A DNA stretch of 64,000 nt from Aliirhizobium wenxiniae (GCF_019511445.1 NZ_JAEUAN010000003.1:248001-312000); one strand, 5' to 3'; positions 37,945 to 48,005 are shown, counted from the first letter of the stretch. Notes: a model not told the origin generated them from the sequence alone. Numbers and translations are program-made.

Positions 37945-38795
37945 GCGACGTAAAGACCACCGACACCATGCTCGAAGTCCGCGACATCAAGCGCGACTAC
38001 GAACTGCCGGGCGGCTTCATGAAGCCGAAGAAGACGCTGCATGCGGTGAAGGGCGTTTCCTTCAGCCTCGAACGCGGCAAGACGCTGGCAATCGTCGGCG
38101 AATCGGGCTGCGGAAAATCCACGCTCGCCCGCATGATCACCTTCATCGACGAGCCGACATCGGGTGAACTGATCATCGATGGCAAGAAGATGGACACCCG
38201 CCCCGGTCACCTGACGTCGGAAATGCGCCAGAAGGTGCAGATCATCTTCCAGAACCCTTACGGCTCGCTCAACCCGCGCCAGAAGATCGGTGACGTTCTC
38301 GGCGAACCGCTGGCGATCAACACCGACATGTCGGCCAATGACCGTCGCGACCGCGCAACCGAAATGCTGATCAAGGTCGGCCTCGGCCCGGAACACTACA
38401 ATCGCTATCCGCACATGTTCTCCGGCGGCCAGCGCCAGCGTATCGCCATTGCCCGCGCGCTGATGATGAACCCGAAGCTGCTCGTGCTCGACGAACCGGT
38501 TTCAGCGCTCGACCTTTCGGTTCAGGCCCAGGTGTTGAACCTGCTCGCCGATCTGCAGGACGAGTTCAACCTGACCTATGTCTTCATCAGCCACGATTTG
38601 TCCGTCGTGCGTTACATCGCCGACGAGGTGATGGTGATGTATTTCGGCGAGGCAGTGGAATACGGCACCCGCGACGAGGTGTTTTCCAACCCGAAGCACG
38701 AATACACGCAGACCCTGTTCAAGGCGACGCCAAAGGCCGATGTGGAGTCGATCCGCGCCCGCATCGCGGCGAAGAAGGCTGCTTCGGCGGCTTGA
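37941..38795 (+). CDS. dppF: dipeptide ABC transporter ATP-binding protein
   Basis: Second ATPase of the importer, 284 residues. Walker A is GESGCGKST, the Q-loop region is IIFQNPYGSLNPR, the signature is FSGGQRQRIAIARAL, Walker B is LLVLDEPVSALD and the switch histidine is in FISHDLSVV. A short oligopeptide-transporter C-terminal extension (NPKHEYTQTLFKATP) follows. It would pair with DppD to power uptake. It is the last gene of the operon; the downstream region is filled by a palindromic repeat rather than another gene. Confidence 0.93.
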   Translation: MSDVKTTDTMLEVRDIKRDYELPGGFMKPKKTLHAVKGVSFSLERGKTLAIVGESGCGKSTLARMITFIDEPTSGELIIDGKKMDTRPGHLTSEMRQKVQIIFQNPYGSLNPRQKIGDVLGEPLAINTDMSANDRRDRATEMLIKVGLGPEHYNRYPHMFSGGQRQRIAIARALMMNPKLLVLDEPVSALDLSVQAQVLNLLADLQDEFNLTYVFISHDLSVVRYIADEVMVMYFGEAVEYGTRDEVFSNPKHEYTQTLFKATPKADVESIRARIAAKKAASAA

Positions 38796-38804
38796 TGTGA
38801 CATA

Positions 38805-38989
38805 CCCCCTCACCAACAAAATCTAGCACTTCGCCTTCGGCTAAGATGCTGATTTTGTAACCTCTCCCACCAAGGGAGAGGTAGGGCCTCGCGGGCGCTG
38901 CACGCGCCAGTATCTCTCCCCTTGTGGGAGAGAAAGCGATTTCGAAATCTTAGCCAAAGGCTAAGTTTCAGAAATCGCAAGTGAGGGGG
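38805..38989. repeat. composite palindromic intergenic repeat
   Basis: Outer arms CCCCCTCAC (38805-38813) and GTGAGGGGG (38981-38989) enclose nested hairpins: CTCTCCC/GGGAGAG (38862-38880), TCTCTCCC/GGGAGAGA (38913-38933) and GCGATTTC/GAAATCGC (38936-38978), the last containing CTTAGCC/GGCTAAG. Such CT-rich palindromes are common between genes in Rhizobiaceae. A separate AACGAT/ATCGTT pair lies at about 39015-39033. There is no coding sequence. Confidence 0.85.
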
Positions 38990-39092
38990 TGAGGACTGGT
39001 CGGCAAAGCCGACGAAACGATCCAGTGAATCGTTTCGCAGGACGAACGCCTTGAGTTCAAGCGAAAGGCCGGGGCGCACCCCATCCCTCAAC

Positions 39093-41174
39093 TTACTCCA
39101 CAAACACCCGCACCGTCGCAGCCCTGCCCGCTGCATCGATCACCGTCAGCGTCGAAAACCCCGCCCCTTCCGGTTGCCATTCGTTGGTGCGGCGGCGTGA
39201 GAGAGCATCCAGCGGCTTGCCGTTGGCGAGCCAGCGGAACGGCGGGCGGCCGCCCTGCAGTTTCAGCACCAACGGTGAAATATCGCCCGACGAAGCGCCG
39301 AGATCGACTTTCGCCCCTTCCGGCGGATAGACGATCTGCGGCGCTGTCTCGCGGGATGACGAGCGGATAAGCCCGCTTGCGGTGACCGCAAACCGTCGCT
39401 GGGCAATCGGCAGATCCGATTGCGCCAGCCGCACCGCACCCGGCGGTGCAGAAGGATGCGGCGTGAACGGTACGCCGGAGCGCGAAAACGCCTCGAACAG
39501 GATCGGCGCTGCCGTCTGGTAACCGGCAATTCCCGGCACCGCGCCATTATCCGGCCGCCCGACCCAGACACCGAGCACATAGCGCCCGTCATAACCGACC
39601 GACCATGCATCGCGATAACCGTAGCTGGTACCGGTCTTGTACGCGATCCCAAGTTTCCGGCTGCCGGTCGGCGGCAGCACGTCGGAAAGAATATCCGTGA
39701 CATTCCAGATCGCCTGCCGCTCCAAAAGCATCTCGCTGTCGAGCACTGCCGGCTGTTCGTCGATACCGTTGCCGACCCGCATCGGCTGCCCGCCATTGGC
39801 GAGCGCCGCATAAGACTGCACCAGATCTTTCAGCGTGATACCGACGCCGCCAAGCCCGATCGCCAGCCCCGGCGCTTCGCTCGGCGGCAGAACCGGGCGC
39901 ACATCGGCACGGCGAAACCGGATCATCAGCCGCGACGGCCCGACCGCATCGAGCAGTCTAACCGCAGGCACATTGAGCGACAATTGCAGCGCCTGACGAA
40001 CGGTCACGTCGCCCTGATAGGTCATGTCGAAATTCTTCGGCCGGTAGCCGAAGAAATCCGCCGGTCGGTCCTCGATCATGGTTTCCTGGGAAACCAGTCC
40101 CTGCTCGAAGGCAAGACCATAGATGAACGGCTTCAGCGTCGAACCCGGCGAGCGCAGTACCCGCGTCATGTCGATCCAGCCGGAACGTCCCGCATCGAAA
40201 TAATCAGCCGAGCCGACTTCCCCGACGATCTCGCCAGTCTTCGCATCCGCCATCACCATCGCGAGCGAAACCTTTGGGGCAAGCTTGGCGGAAGCCTCTC
40301 GCGCCACCTCCTCCAGTTTTCTCTGGATGCCGCGTTTCAGCGTCGTGCGATACTCTTCCGCCTTCGGCTGCTTACGAATGGCGGCTTCGGCCAGATGCGC
40401 GGCCAAGGCCGGCAATTGCAGCCTTTGCCGCGGCACCGCATCAAGCGACGCCCGCTCGGCCTCGCCCTCGCCCGTCATCTCCGCAACCGCAGGGCGCGTC
40501 AGCACCCGTTCGCGTGCGGCATGCGCCGCCTGCGGATGGCGATCCGGCCGACGGGATTCCGGCGATTGCGGCAGGGCGACAAGAAGGGCGGCCTCCGCCA
40601 CCGTCAGCCGTTTCGGCTCCTTGCCGAAATAGGCGAGGCTCGCGGCCCGTACCCCTTCCAGATTGCCGCCATAGGGCGCGTGGGTGAGATAAAGTTCGAG
40701 GATTGCCTTTTTGTCGAGACGGCGTTCGATCTGGATGGCGCGTGCAAGCTGTAAAAACTTTGCCGAGAACGATCGGGTCTCGCGCGGTTCGATCAACCGC
40801 GCCACCTGCATGGAAAGCGTCGAGGCACCGGAGACGATCCGGCCATTGTTCAGAAGCTGGAAGACCGCGCGCCCAATCGCCAGTGGATCGATACCGCCAT
40901 GCTCATAAAACCGCCGGTCCTCATAGCCGATCAGCATCGCCAGAAAACGCGGATCGACATCCTCGACATCAGTCTTCAACCGCCAGCGCCCTTGCGGCGT
41001 CGCGAAGGCCCGCAACAGTTCGCCATCGGCATCAAGCACTTCGCGAGATGTGACCGTGGTATTCTCGAGCGGCGGCGGATAGGCACGATCGGCCCAATCG
41101 AGGCCGAGGGTCGCCGCTCCTGCCAGCAAAAGGCAGGCGGCGAGACCGATCGAGAATTTCCACCTGCGTTTCAA
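39093..41174 (-). CDS. pbpC: penicillin-binding protein 1C
   Basis: A 693-residue bifunctional peptidoglycan enzyme. One N-terminal membrane anchor (IGLAACLLLAGAATLGL) is followed by a GT51 transglycosylase domain (about 50-220, EDRRFYEHGGIDPLA and GASTLSMQVARL), a transpeptidase domain with SPGSTLKPF (active serine near 344), SLN and KTGTSYGYRDAW, and a C-terminal BiPBP_C domain. That tail is characteristic of PBP1C. It lies downstream of the alpha-2-macroglobulin gene on the same strand, the gene pair known from many Gram-negative bacteria, where wall repair and protease trapping are thought to work together. Confidence 0.95.
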   Translation of the reverse strand: MKRRWKFSIGLAACLLLAGAATLGLDWADRAYPPPLENTTVTSREVLDADGELLRAFATPQGRWRLKTDVEDVDPRFLAMLIGYEDRRFYEHGGIDPLAIGRAVFQLLNNGRIVSGASTLSMQVARLIEPRETRSFSAKFLQLARAIQIERRLDKKAILELYLTHAPYGGNLEGVRAASLAYFGKEPKRLTVAEAALLVALPQSPESRRPDRHPQAAHAARERVLTRPAVAEMTGEGEAERASLDAVPRQRLQLPALAAHLAEAAIRKQPKAEEYRTTLKRGIQRKLEEVAREASAKLAPKVSLAMVMADAKTGEIVGEVGSADYFDAGRSGWIDMTRVLRSPGSTLKPFIYGLAFEQGLVSQETMIEDRPADFFGYRPKNFDMTYQGDVTVRQALQLSLNVPAVRLLDAVGPSRLMIRFRRADVRPVLPPSEAPGLAIGLGGVGITLKDLVQSYAALANGGQPMRVGNGIDEQPAVLDSEMLLERQAIWNVTDILSDVLPPTGSRKLGIAYKTGTSYGYRDAWSVGYDGRYVLGVWVGRPDNGAVPGIAGYQTAAPILFEAFSRSGVPFTPHPSAPPGAVRLAQSDLPIAQRRFAVTASGLIRSSSRETAPQIVYPPEGAKVDLGASSGDISPLVLKLQGGRPPFRWLANGKPLDALSRRRTNEWQPEGAGFSTLTVIDAAGRAATVRVFVE

Positions 41175-41199
41175 ATGTCTGTTCTCATCTCTGGCAATT

Positions 41200-41367
41200 C
41201 CCCCTCTGGCCTGCCGGCCATCTCCCCCACAAGGGGGGAGAAAACTGCGGCATCCGCCTGCCTCGATTGAAGCTCGGCGAAACGGCTGGGTTAAGCCCTC
41301 CCCTTGTGGGGGTCCGAGAGGACGGGACGAGACATGTGGCTCGGCCCCGGTCGGTGGGGAGGGGTGT
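41200..41367. repeat. palindromic repeat between alpha-2-macroglobulin gene and pbpC
   Basis: The 213-base gap holds CTCCCCC-acaa-GGGGGGAG (41222-41240), a second CCTCCCCTTGTGGGGG block (41298-41312) and further G/C-rich inverted segments to about 41365. The CTCCCC-TTGTGGGG motif is shared with the repeat at 38805-38989, so both belong to the same intergenic repeat type. Confidence 0.75.
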
Positions 41368-41387
41368 CTTCTTCATGTGCTCCGACG

Positions 41388-44300
41388 TCACTGCGCCGCC
41401 AAAACCTCCATCTTGCCCATCGCCGTCCGGCCCGAAAACTGCGGACGGTACATGTCATCCACCTGGGCGGCCGGGTGATCATAGACGCCCGGCGTCACGG
41501 CGCGCACGACGTAAGCCAGCGTGATCTGCCGATTGTCGCCTTGGCTACGATCGAAGGCGGCGACAAAGCGGTCGTTGCGGAATTCCGTATGCGCCGCCTG
41601 CACCTCCTCGATCCAGTCGAAATTGGCAAGATTGGCGCTGTTGACGATCGACGGATTGTCGATCTCGAAACCGGCCGGCAGGAGATCGGTGACGACGATG
41701 CGCGACGGCCAGTCATTGGTCTCTGTGACGTTCAGGACAACGACATAACGCTCGTTCTGCTTCGCCGCGCTGACATTCGCCTCCTCGCCTTCCATCGTGT
41801 AGTAAGTCCGCGAGATCTCGAACCCGTCGCCTCCGGCAGGCAAAGGCGTGGCCGGCGCCGCAACCGTGGTGATCGCGGCAGACAGGGCGTCGCCGCTGTC
41901 ATTGCGGATGGTCAGGGGATGATCGAGCAGAACATCGCCCGCCATCTGCGACATCAGCGTGCCGCTATGGGCTGCGCCATTGACGTTGAGACGAAGGTTG
42001 TCATCGCCATTCTGAAGCGCCCGGGCGGCAAGCAGCATCCAGGTCTGCTCCTGGGTGCTGGTGTATTTTTTCTGCCCCCATTCCTTGGCAACGACTTCCG
42101 CCAGCACCGGCACGATCGGCGGCACCGGCCGGCTTTCGGCGGCAAGCGCCAGAACCGCAGCCCCGTCACGCAGCGACGAACCGTAATCGGAACGGGCAAG
42201 GCTCACCTTGTGGACCTGCGCATTTTCCGACATCTGCAGCGCATCGTTGAAGATGCTCTGCGACCGCTGTCCATCGCCGTAAAGCGAAAGCGCCGCCGCG
42301 ATATGCGCCTTCGCAAGCGGCGTCGGGAAATCATTGAGCATCGTATCGGCGTAATACCGGAGATCGCTGATCGCGGCCTTGCGGTTACGGGCAAGAACAT
42401 AGTGCGCATAGGCAATCTGGTTGCCCTGGTCGCGCACGTTCGTCGTATAGGCAAGCGTGTTCTGCAGGTTTTCCAGCGCCTGCACCAGCGGCTGTTCCGG
42501 CACATCGTAACCCTGTTCGCGAGCACGCGAGAGGAAATCGCTGACATAGGCATCGAGCCAGAGATCATTGCCTGCGCCATCCGGGCCCCAGAGGCCGAAA
42601 CTGCCGGCAGATGCCTGGAAGGACAGCACGCGATAAATCGCATCCTGTACGCGCTTCTTCACCTCGGCATCATCGGCCAGCCCGTTCTGCACCGCCATTT
42701 CGCTGAGATAAAGCAGCGGCAGCGCCCGGCTCGTCGTCTGCTCGGCGCAGCCGTAGGGGTAGCGATCGAGGCTCATCAGCAGCGCCGGGATATCGAAGGC
42801 GTTGGAACGGCTGACATTGACGCTGACCGATGCCCCCTGCAGCACGCTATCGGCCAACAGATTGCCATCGACGGTGACGCTTGCGCCCGGTCGAAGATCG
42901 ACCAGCCGCCGCTCCGTTACCGGCATCGCCGCCGGGCGAACCGGGATGTGGAGAACCTGATCGACGGAGAGCCCAGCGTTAGTGGCAAGCTTGATCGAGA
43001 GAGTGCCATCGCCTGGCTCGATACCGACCAGCGGCAGCGTGACGCTTGTCTTGCCGCCAGCAGTCAGTTCCACCGGCTTCACCGCACTCTGGCCAATAGC
43101 CACCGCATCGCTGGTCTCAATCGTCAGATCGTAGGTTCCCGCCGGGCCATCGGTATTGGCGATGTCGAGCCGCAGATTGCTGTCATCGCCGGGTGCCAGA
43201 AAGCGCGGCAGGCTCGACGTGATGACGATCGGATCGCGGATGATGACATCCTTGACGCCGTGGCCGACACCGGTTTTCGACCATGCAACAGCCATGACCC
43301 GCGCCGTGCCGTTGAACTGCGGAATATCGAAGGAGACTTTCGCCTTGCCTTCGCCATCCAGCTTCACCGGACCGGAGAAGAAGGCGACCAGCTTTTCCTT
43401 CGGCGGGCTTGCCTGCAGCGCCATGCTGCCGCCATCGCCGCCGGTCCTCAACCGCCCGGTCGCACCCAGCGAACCATCGATCAGCCGACCATAGATATCG
43501 CGAATTTCCAGCCCCAGACGACGCTGGCCGAAATACCAGTCATCGGGCGCCGGCGGTTCGTAACGGGTGAGGTTCAAGATGCCGACATCAACGGCCGCGA
43601 CCGTGACATAGGCGTCCTCATTGGCCCCCGCTCCCGCCACCTGCAGCGAAATATCGAGCGGCTGGCGCGGCAGCGTCTTTTCCGGCGCGTCGATGGCAAT
43701 CGCCAGATCACGAGCCTCGGGATCGACCTTCAGCCATGTGATCCCGATCGCCCGCATCGGCATGCGGTTTTCACGCGCTTCGCCGGGGCGATAAAGGGTT
43801 GCGGTGACATAGGAACCTGCGCCCCAATCCGCAGTCACCGGGATTTCGACCTCGCCGCCATTTTCCGCAATGCTGGCGGTCTCGACAGAGATCAACTCTT
43901 CCGAACCGGCCATCACCATCAGCTCGCCGACATAACGCGACGAGATTTTCAGCTTGGCGGTGTCACCGATCTTGTAGCTCGGTTTGTCGAGCGCGACTTC
44001 CAGTGCATCCGGCGTTTCGGTCGAGGTTGCGGTGACGAACCAGCCGGCATCGAATTCGACGCTGGAGGCCGGGCCGCCGATATCGGCAGTTTCGACCTCG
44101 AGGCGATAACGCCCCCATTCGACGGGAACGGAAACGCGGCCACCATCGGTCGTCACGTCGACCGTGCCGTTGGAAACCTGCCGCGTGCGGGTGATCGGTT
44201 CATAACGCCAGGAATTGCCGTCGCGATACCACTGGTAATCCCGCTCGACCTTGACGAGCTTCCACGGCAGGCCTTTCAGCGCCTGTTTGGCGCCGGCCTC

Positions 44301-46841
44301 GTTGACCAAGATGACAGTGAAATTGCCGACCGCTCCTTCCGGCAGGTCACCGGAAAATTCCGGCTTGATACCGATCCGCGGACCATCAGCCTTGACCGGC
44401 AGCGACAGGTTGCGCTCGATCGCGCGGCCGCCGGTTTCCTGCATGCGCACGACGATATCCGCGTTGATCAGTTTTGTCGTCGACGGCAGTTCCGCCACAT
44501 CCGCATCGAACGTGGCCTTGCCGTCCTCGTCCGTATCCTCCAGCGCATCGAGCGGGATGCGGACGGTCTCGGTCTCTTCCTCGTCGGCAAGGCCGAACTG
44601 GTAGCCGGGGAAGGCCGGATTTTCGCGGGTCGGCTTCAGGGCAATTTCGCCTTCGAGGCCAAGGCCGGCCGCAGGTGCGCCGTAGAGATAACGCCCGTCG
44701 ATGGAAACCTTCGCCGGTTCACCGACAACGATCTCCTTGGCTTCGCTCGTCATGTCGAACTCGATACGATCCGGCACAAAATCGTCGACGAGAAATGTCT
44801 TTTCGCCGATCGCCGAGCCCTTGGGATCGGTAAACACCTGCATCGTCCAGGTGCCGCGCATCGACGTGTCCTGCAGGGCCAGATCGAGCGTATAGCCGCC
44901 GATATCGCCGTTCTTCACCATCCGCCGATCTTCCACGCCATCGGGGCGCAGGAAAACGAAGGTGAGCGGCAGGTTTTCGATCGCCGTTGCATCGACATTG
45001 CGAGCAAGCGCGCTCGCATGCACCACCTCGCCGGGCCGATAGATACCGCGTTCGGTCCAGGAGAGAAGGTCGATCGCGCCGGGAGCCGGTCGGCCGGTGA
45101 CGCCACGGTCGGACAGATCGAAGCCGGCGCGGGTCATATCGAGGAAGACATAGTCCTTGCCCTCGTTCTGCGCGGAAAGCACCGCCGGCACCATCGCCGC
45201 CGTGCCGCGCATCAGCCCGGCGGTGAATGTCGCGCGGCCATCCGCATCCGTCTTCGCCGTGCCGAGGATTTCATTGTTCTTGGCGAGAAGCTGCAGGTCC
45301 ACGTCTGCCATCGGCTTGGCGGACCCGAGCGCGCGGGCAAACACATGCAAGCCATCGGTGCCGGCATAGGTGGTGAGGCCGATATCGGAAACGACGAACC
45401 ACTGCGTCGCCTTGTTGTCCCATTCCTGATTGACGGCATTGGCAGCGGACGCCGTCAGCACATAGACGCCGGGCTTGCGTTCCGGCAGGGCCTCATCGAC
45501 CGGGAAACTGGTCGTTACATCCTTGTTGAGGTCTTGCCCAAGATCGATCGTGCCCTGCCAGACCAGCTCGCCGTTTTCCTGCTCGATCCGGTCCGCGCTA
45601 TAGCCGCTCATCTGGGTCAGGAACTGCGAATTGGTGAGCAGCGGCGCGATATTGCGGTCGCCGATCCGGTAGAGTTTCAGGTTGGCCCGTTCCGTATTCA
45701 CCGACACGATCGGGATGCCACGGCGCGCTGTGGACGGCAGGACAAAGCTGTCGCCGGTAAATCGCACCATCGGCGAGCGATCCTTGACATAAATGTCGAG
45801 ATCCACCTGCGCCGGCAGCGGCTCGTCGACCGAGGACGGCAGGCCACGGCGCAGCGAGAGCTTGTAGCGTTGGCCGTGCGTCAGGCCCTCGACGCAGATC
45901 TGGTTATCCTTGGCTTCCATCGCCTTCGGCGCCTGACCGTCCAGCGTGACGAAAGGCGCGTAGTCGACACCGGCCTTCACCAGCGGCTCGGAAAATTGCA
46001 CGCAGGCACGCGGATTGGCGCTGTCGGCATCGACCGTATTGCCGCTGACGCGAAAACCCTGGCGCTCGCGCAGATCGTTATAGGCGGCCTGGACGGTGCG
46101 GGCGCTGACAAGCGCGAGGCTCTGCTTGTAGGCGGTGAGCGCCTGACGATAGTTCTGCTGCTTGGCGAGCGCTGCACCGAGCACGGCAAGCGCATCGGCA
46201 CGCGCCTGGGTGCTGCGTGACAGAAGATAACCGTTGATCGCCGCAAGCGTGCCTTCGCTATCGGCAGACCCGTTGTTCTTGGCGATGCCGGCGGCACGCG
46301 AAAGCGCGATCCACAGATCGCCATCATCCGGGGCAAGCGACAGGGCGCCCTTGTAATTGTAGATCGCCGTATCGACCCGGCCGGCGAGCAGTTCGGACTG
46401 CGCCACGGTTTTCAGGGTCTCGATACCGTAACCTTGCTGGTTGTCGCCGAGCGCCAGGCCATCCTTCTGCTCGCGCGCCTGTTGCAGCACGTCGTCAGAC
46501 AGGAAGCTCAGCCGCGGCGGCGCGCCGATATCGGGCAAGACAGCCACTTCGACGATCTTGCCGGCGACGGCACCGGCAAACGTATTGAGCTGGCCGTGGT
46601 CGGATTTCAGGAAGCACCACTTGGCTTTTACATTGTAGGTGAAGGCGCGGCACTGGTTGTCGCCGATGCAGGCGGTCTCGCACTGGTCCTGGCTGACATT
46701 CTTCACGGTTCGAAGGTCGAAGCCGAGATAATCGCCATCCGCTGTCGTTTCGATCCGCCGCTCCTGCGCAGCAAGCGGAGAGCCGAGAACAAGAGATGAA
46801 AGCACAAGAGCTGAAAAGCCGAAGATCGCGCGCCTAGACAT
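41388..46841 (-). CDS. alpha-2-macroglobulin family protein with PAN domain
   Basis: An 1817-residue periplasmic protease trap. The signal peptide (MSRRAIFGFSALVLSS... to LAA) has no lipobox, unlike the E. coli lipoprotein. A cysteine-rich PAN/Apple-like domain (about 35-115, with CETACIGDNQCRAFTY) precedes a tetratricopeptide-like stretch and the long row of macroglobulin domains. The thioester motif is YGCAEQTT (cysteine near 1364), so covalent capture of attacking proteases is likely. The C-terminal part holds the thioester and receptor-type domains. pbpC follows on the same strand. Length is greater than the roughly 1650 residues of the E. coli protein, mostly from the N-terminal addition. 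Confidence 0.93.
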   Translation of the reverse strand: MSRRAIFGFSALVLSSLVLGSPLAAQERRIETTADGDYLGFDLRTVKNVSQDQCETACIGDNQCRAFTYNVKAKWCFLKSDHGQLNTFAGAVAGKIVEVAVLPDIGAPPRLSFLSDDVLQQAREQKDGLALGDNQQGYGIETLKTVAQSELLAGRVDTAIYNYKGALSLAPDDGDLWIALSRAAGIAKNNGSADSEGTLAAINGYLLSRSTQARADALAVLGAALAKQQNYRQALTAYKQSLALVSARTVQAAYNDLRERQGFRVSGNTVDADSANPRACVQFSEPLVKAGVDYAPFVTLDGQAPKAMEAKDNQICVEGLTHGQRYKLSLRRGLPSSVDEPLPAQVDLDIYVKDRSPMVRFTGDSFVLPSTARRGIPIVSVNTERANLKLYRIGDRNIAPLLTNSQFLTQMSGYSADRIEQENGELVWQGTIDLGQDLNKDVTTSFPVDEALPERKPGVYVLTASAANAVNQEWDNKATQWFVVSDIGLTTYAGTDGLHVFARALGSAKPMADVDLQLLAKNNEILGTAKTDADGRATFTAGLMRGTAAMVPAVLSAQNEGKDYVFLDMTRAGFDLSDRGVTGRPAPGAIDLLSWTERGIYRPGEVVHASALARNVDATAIENLPLTFVFLRPDGVEDRRMVKNGDIGGYTLDLALQDTSMRGTWTMQVFTDPKGSAIGEKTFLVDDFVPDRIEFDMTSEAKEIVVGEPAKVSIDGRYLYGAPAAGLGLEGEIALKPTRENPAFPGYQFGLADEEETETVRIPLDALEDTDEDGKATFDADVAELPSTTKLINADIVVRMQETGGRAIERNLSLPVKADGPRIGIKPEFSGDLPEGAVGNFTVILVNEAGAKQALKGLPWKLVKVERDYQWYRDGNSWRYEPITRTRQVSNGTVDVTTDGGRVSVPVEWGRYRLEVETADIGGPASSVEFDAGWFVTATSTETPDALEVALDKPSYKIGDTAKLKISSRYVGELMVMAGSEELISVETASIAENGGEVEIPVTADWGAGSYVTATLYRPGEARENRMPMRAIGITWLKVDPEARDLAIAIDAPEKTLPRQPLDISLQVAGAGANEDAYVTVAAVDVGILNLTRYEPPAPDDWYFGQRRLGLEIRDIYGRLIDGSLGATGRLRTGGDGGSMALQASPPKEKLVAFFSGPVKLDGEGKAKVSFDIPQFNGTARVMAVAWSKTGVGHGVKDVIIRDPIVITSSLPRFLAPGDDSNLRLDIANTDGPAGTYDLTIETSDAVAIGQSAVKPVELTAGGKTSVTLPLVGIEPGDGTLSIKLATNAGLSVDQVLHIPVRPAAMPVTERRLVDLRPGASVTVDGNLLADSVLQGASVSVNVSRSNAFDIPALLMSLDRYPYGCAEQTTSRALPLLYLSEMAVQNGLADDAEVKKRVQDAIYRVLSFQASAGSFGLWGPDGAGNDLWLDAYVSDFLSRAREQGYDVPEQPLVQALENLQNTLAYTTNVRDQGNQIAYAHYVLARNRKAAISDLRYYADTMLNDFPTPLAKAHIAAALSLYGDGQRSQSIFNDALQMSENAQVHKVSLARSDYGSSLRDGAAVLALAAESRPVPPIVPVLAEVVAKEWGQKKYTSTQEQTWMLLAARALQNGDDNLRLNVNGAAHSGTLMSQMAGDVLLDHPLTIRNDSGDALSAAITTVAAPATPLPAGGDGFEISRTYYTMEGEEANVSAAKQNERYVVVLNVTETNDWPSRIVVTDLLPAGFEIDNPSIVNSANLANFDWIEEVQAAHTEFRNDRFVAAFDRSQGDNRQITLAYVVRAVTPGVYDHPAAQVDDMYRPQFSGRTAMGKMEVLAAQ

Positions 46842-47055
46842 GGTCAGTCTCCCCCGTGGCAGCCGTCGGATGCGCTGTTGTCCAATGTGAGGACACGCTT
46901 GTCAACGAATCTGATCCCGTTTGTGACGGAGGAAATCAAACCGAAAGTGACGCTGCGAGAAAACTGCTCTACACAAAGCTGTGCCAGAAATGCCGTCTTG
47001 CACACTTAGATGACAGTGGCAGGCAGACAGTCTTGTGATGTAGAAGGCAGTCGAT

Positions 47056-47979
47056 ATGGCAATTCTGAACCTATTCAAGAACAGGCGTGCGGACGAAAAG
47101 GCGGAGAGAGCAAGCTTCGGCGCGCTTCTCGACGGCTATTCGATCGAAGTCATGCCGCGCACTGCGGCAAAGATCGAGAATTTCCGCGAGTTCCTGCCGG
47201 CAGGAATGCGCGTTTACATCGCTCATATCGATGGCACGCCGATCGAGGACATGGTTTCGACGGCAAAACGCCTGACGGACGATGGTTACGCGGTAATGCC
47301 GCATGTTCCCGCACGTCTCATTCGCGACAAGGCGATGCTGGAAGACTGGATCAGCCGTTACGTGAACGAGGCTGGCGTCAGTCAGGCCCTGTTGCTGGCC
47401 GGTGGCCTCACTTCGCCGCGGGGTGAGCTTGAAAGCTCGCTGCAGCTTCTCGAAACCGGCCTGTTTGACCGTTACGGCTTCAAGCGCCTGCACGTCGCAG
47501 GCCATCCGGAAGGCAACAAGGACATCGACAAGGACGGCACAACGAGGCTCATCGACCGGGCCTTGAAATTCAAGCAGGCCTATTCGGAAAACACCGATGC
47601 CGAGATGGCGATCGTCACCCAGTTTGCCTTCGATGCCGGATCGATAACCCGCTGGGCGGAGCGTATCGCAGAAGCCGGCGTGACGCTGCCGATCCATCTT
47701 GGCGTTGCCGGCCCGACCAAGCTGCAGACGCTGATCAAGTTCGCCATTTCCTGTGGCGTCGGCCCGTCACTGAGCGTGCTGCAACGGCGCGCCATGGACC
47801 TGAGCAAGCTGCTCATCCCCTACGAACCGGACGAGTTTCTGAGCGAGATCGCCAATTACAAGGCGACCCATCCGCAAAGCCTGATCGAGCAGATCCATGT
47901 CTTCCCGCTCGGCGGTATAAGGGCAAGTGCCGACTGGGTGAACGAGCGAAAGCTCAAGAACAGAGTAGCGACACAGTAA
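47056..47979 (+). CDS. methylenetetrahydrofolate reductase (MetF)-like protein
   Basis: A 307-residue TIM-barrel protein resembling the MetF family (5,10-methylenetetrahydrofolate reductase). Supporting features are SIEVMPRTAAKIENF at the N-terminus (where MetF has its first strand), GHPEGNKD, VTQFAFDAGSITRWAERI, and IHLGVAGPTKLQTL, in the order seen in MetF. It could reduce methylenetetrahydrofolate with FAD, but rhizobial genomes carry more than one member, some linked to demethylation of methylamines or betaines, so the exact substrate is open. It is divergent from the alpha-2-macroglobulin gene and converges with terC at a shared terminator. Confidence 0.75.
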   Translation: MAILNLFKNRRADEKAERASFGALLDGYSIEVMPRTAAKIENFREFLPAGMRVYIAHIDGTPIEDMVSTAKRLTDDGYAVMPHVPARLIRDKAMLEDWISRYVNEAGVSQALLLAGGLTSPRGELESSLQLLETGLFDRYGFKRLHVAGHPEGNKDIDKDGTTRLIDRALKFKQAYSENTDAEMAIVTQFAFDAGSITRWAERIAEAGVTLPIHLGVAGPTKLQTLIKFAISCGVGPSLSVLQRRAMDLSKLLIPYEPDEFLSEIANYKATHPQSLIEQIHVFPLGGIRASADWVNERKLKNRVATQ

Positions 47980-48005
47980 TCAGGTTATGAGCGTGAAAAG
48001 GAAAA

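Noticed and set aside
41304..46220. 1638-codon plus-strand open frame opposite the alpha-2-macroglobulin gene
   Set aside because: It mirrors the codon phase of the real gene, is rich in arginine, histidine and aspartate without domains, and the minus-strand product has signal peptide, thioester and known domain order.
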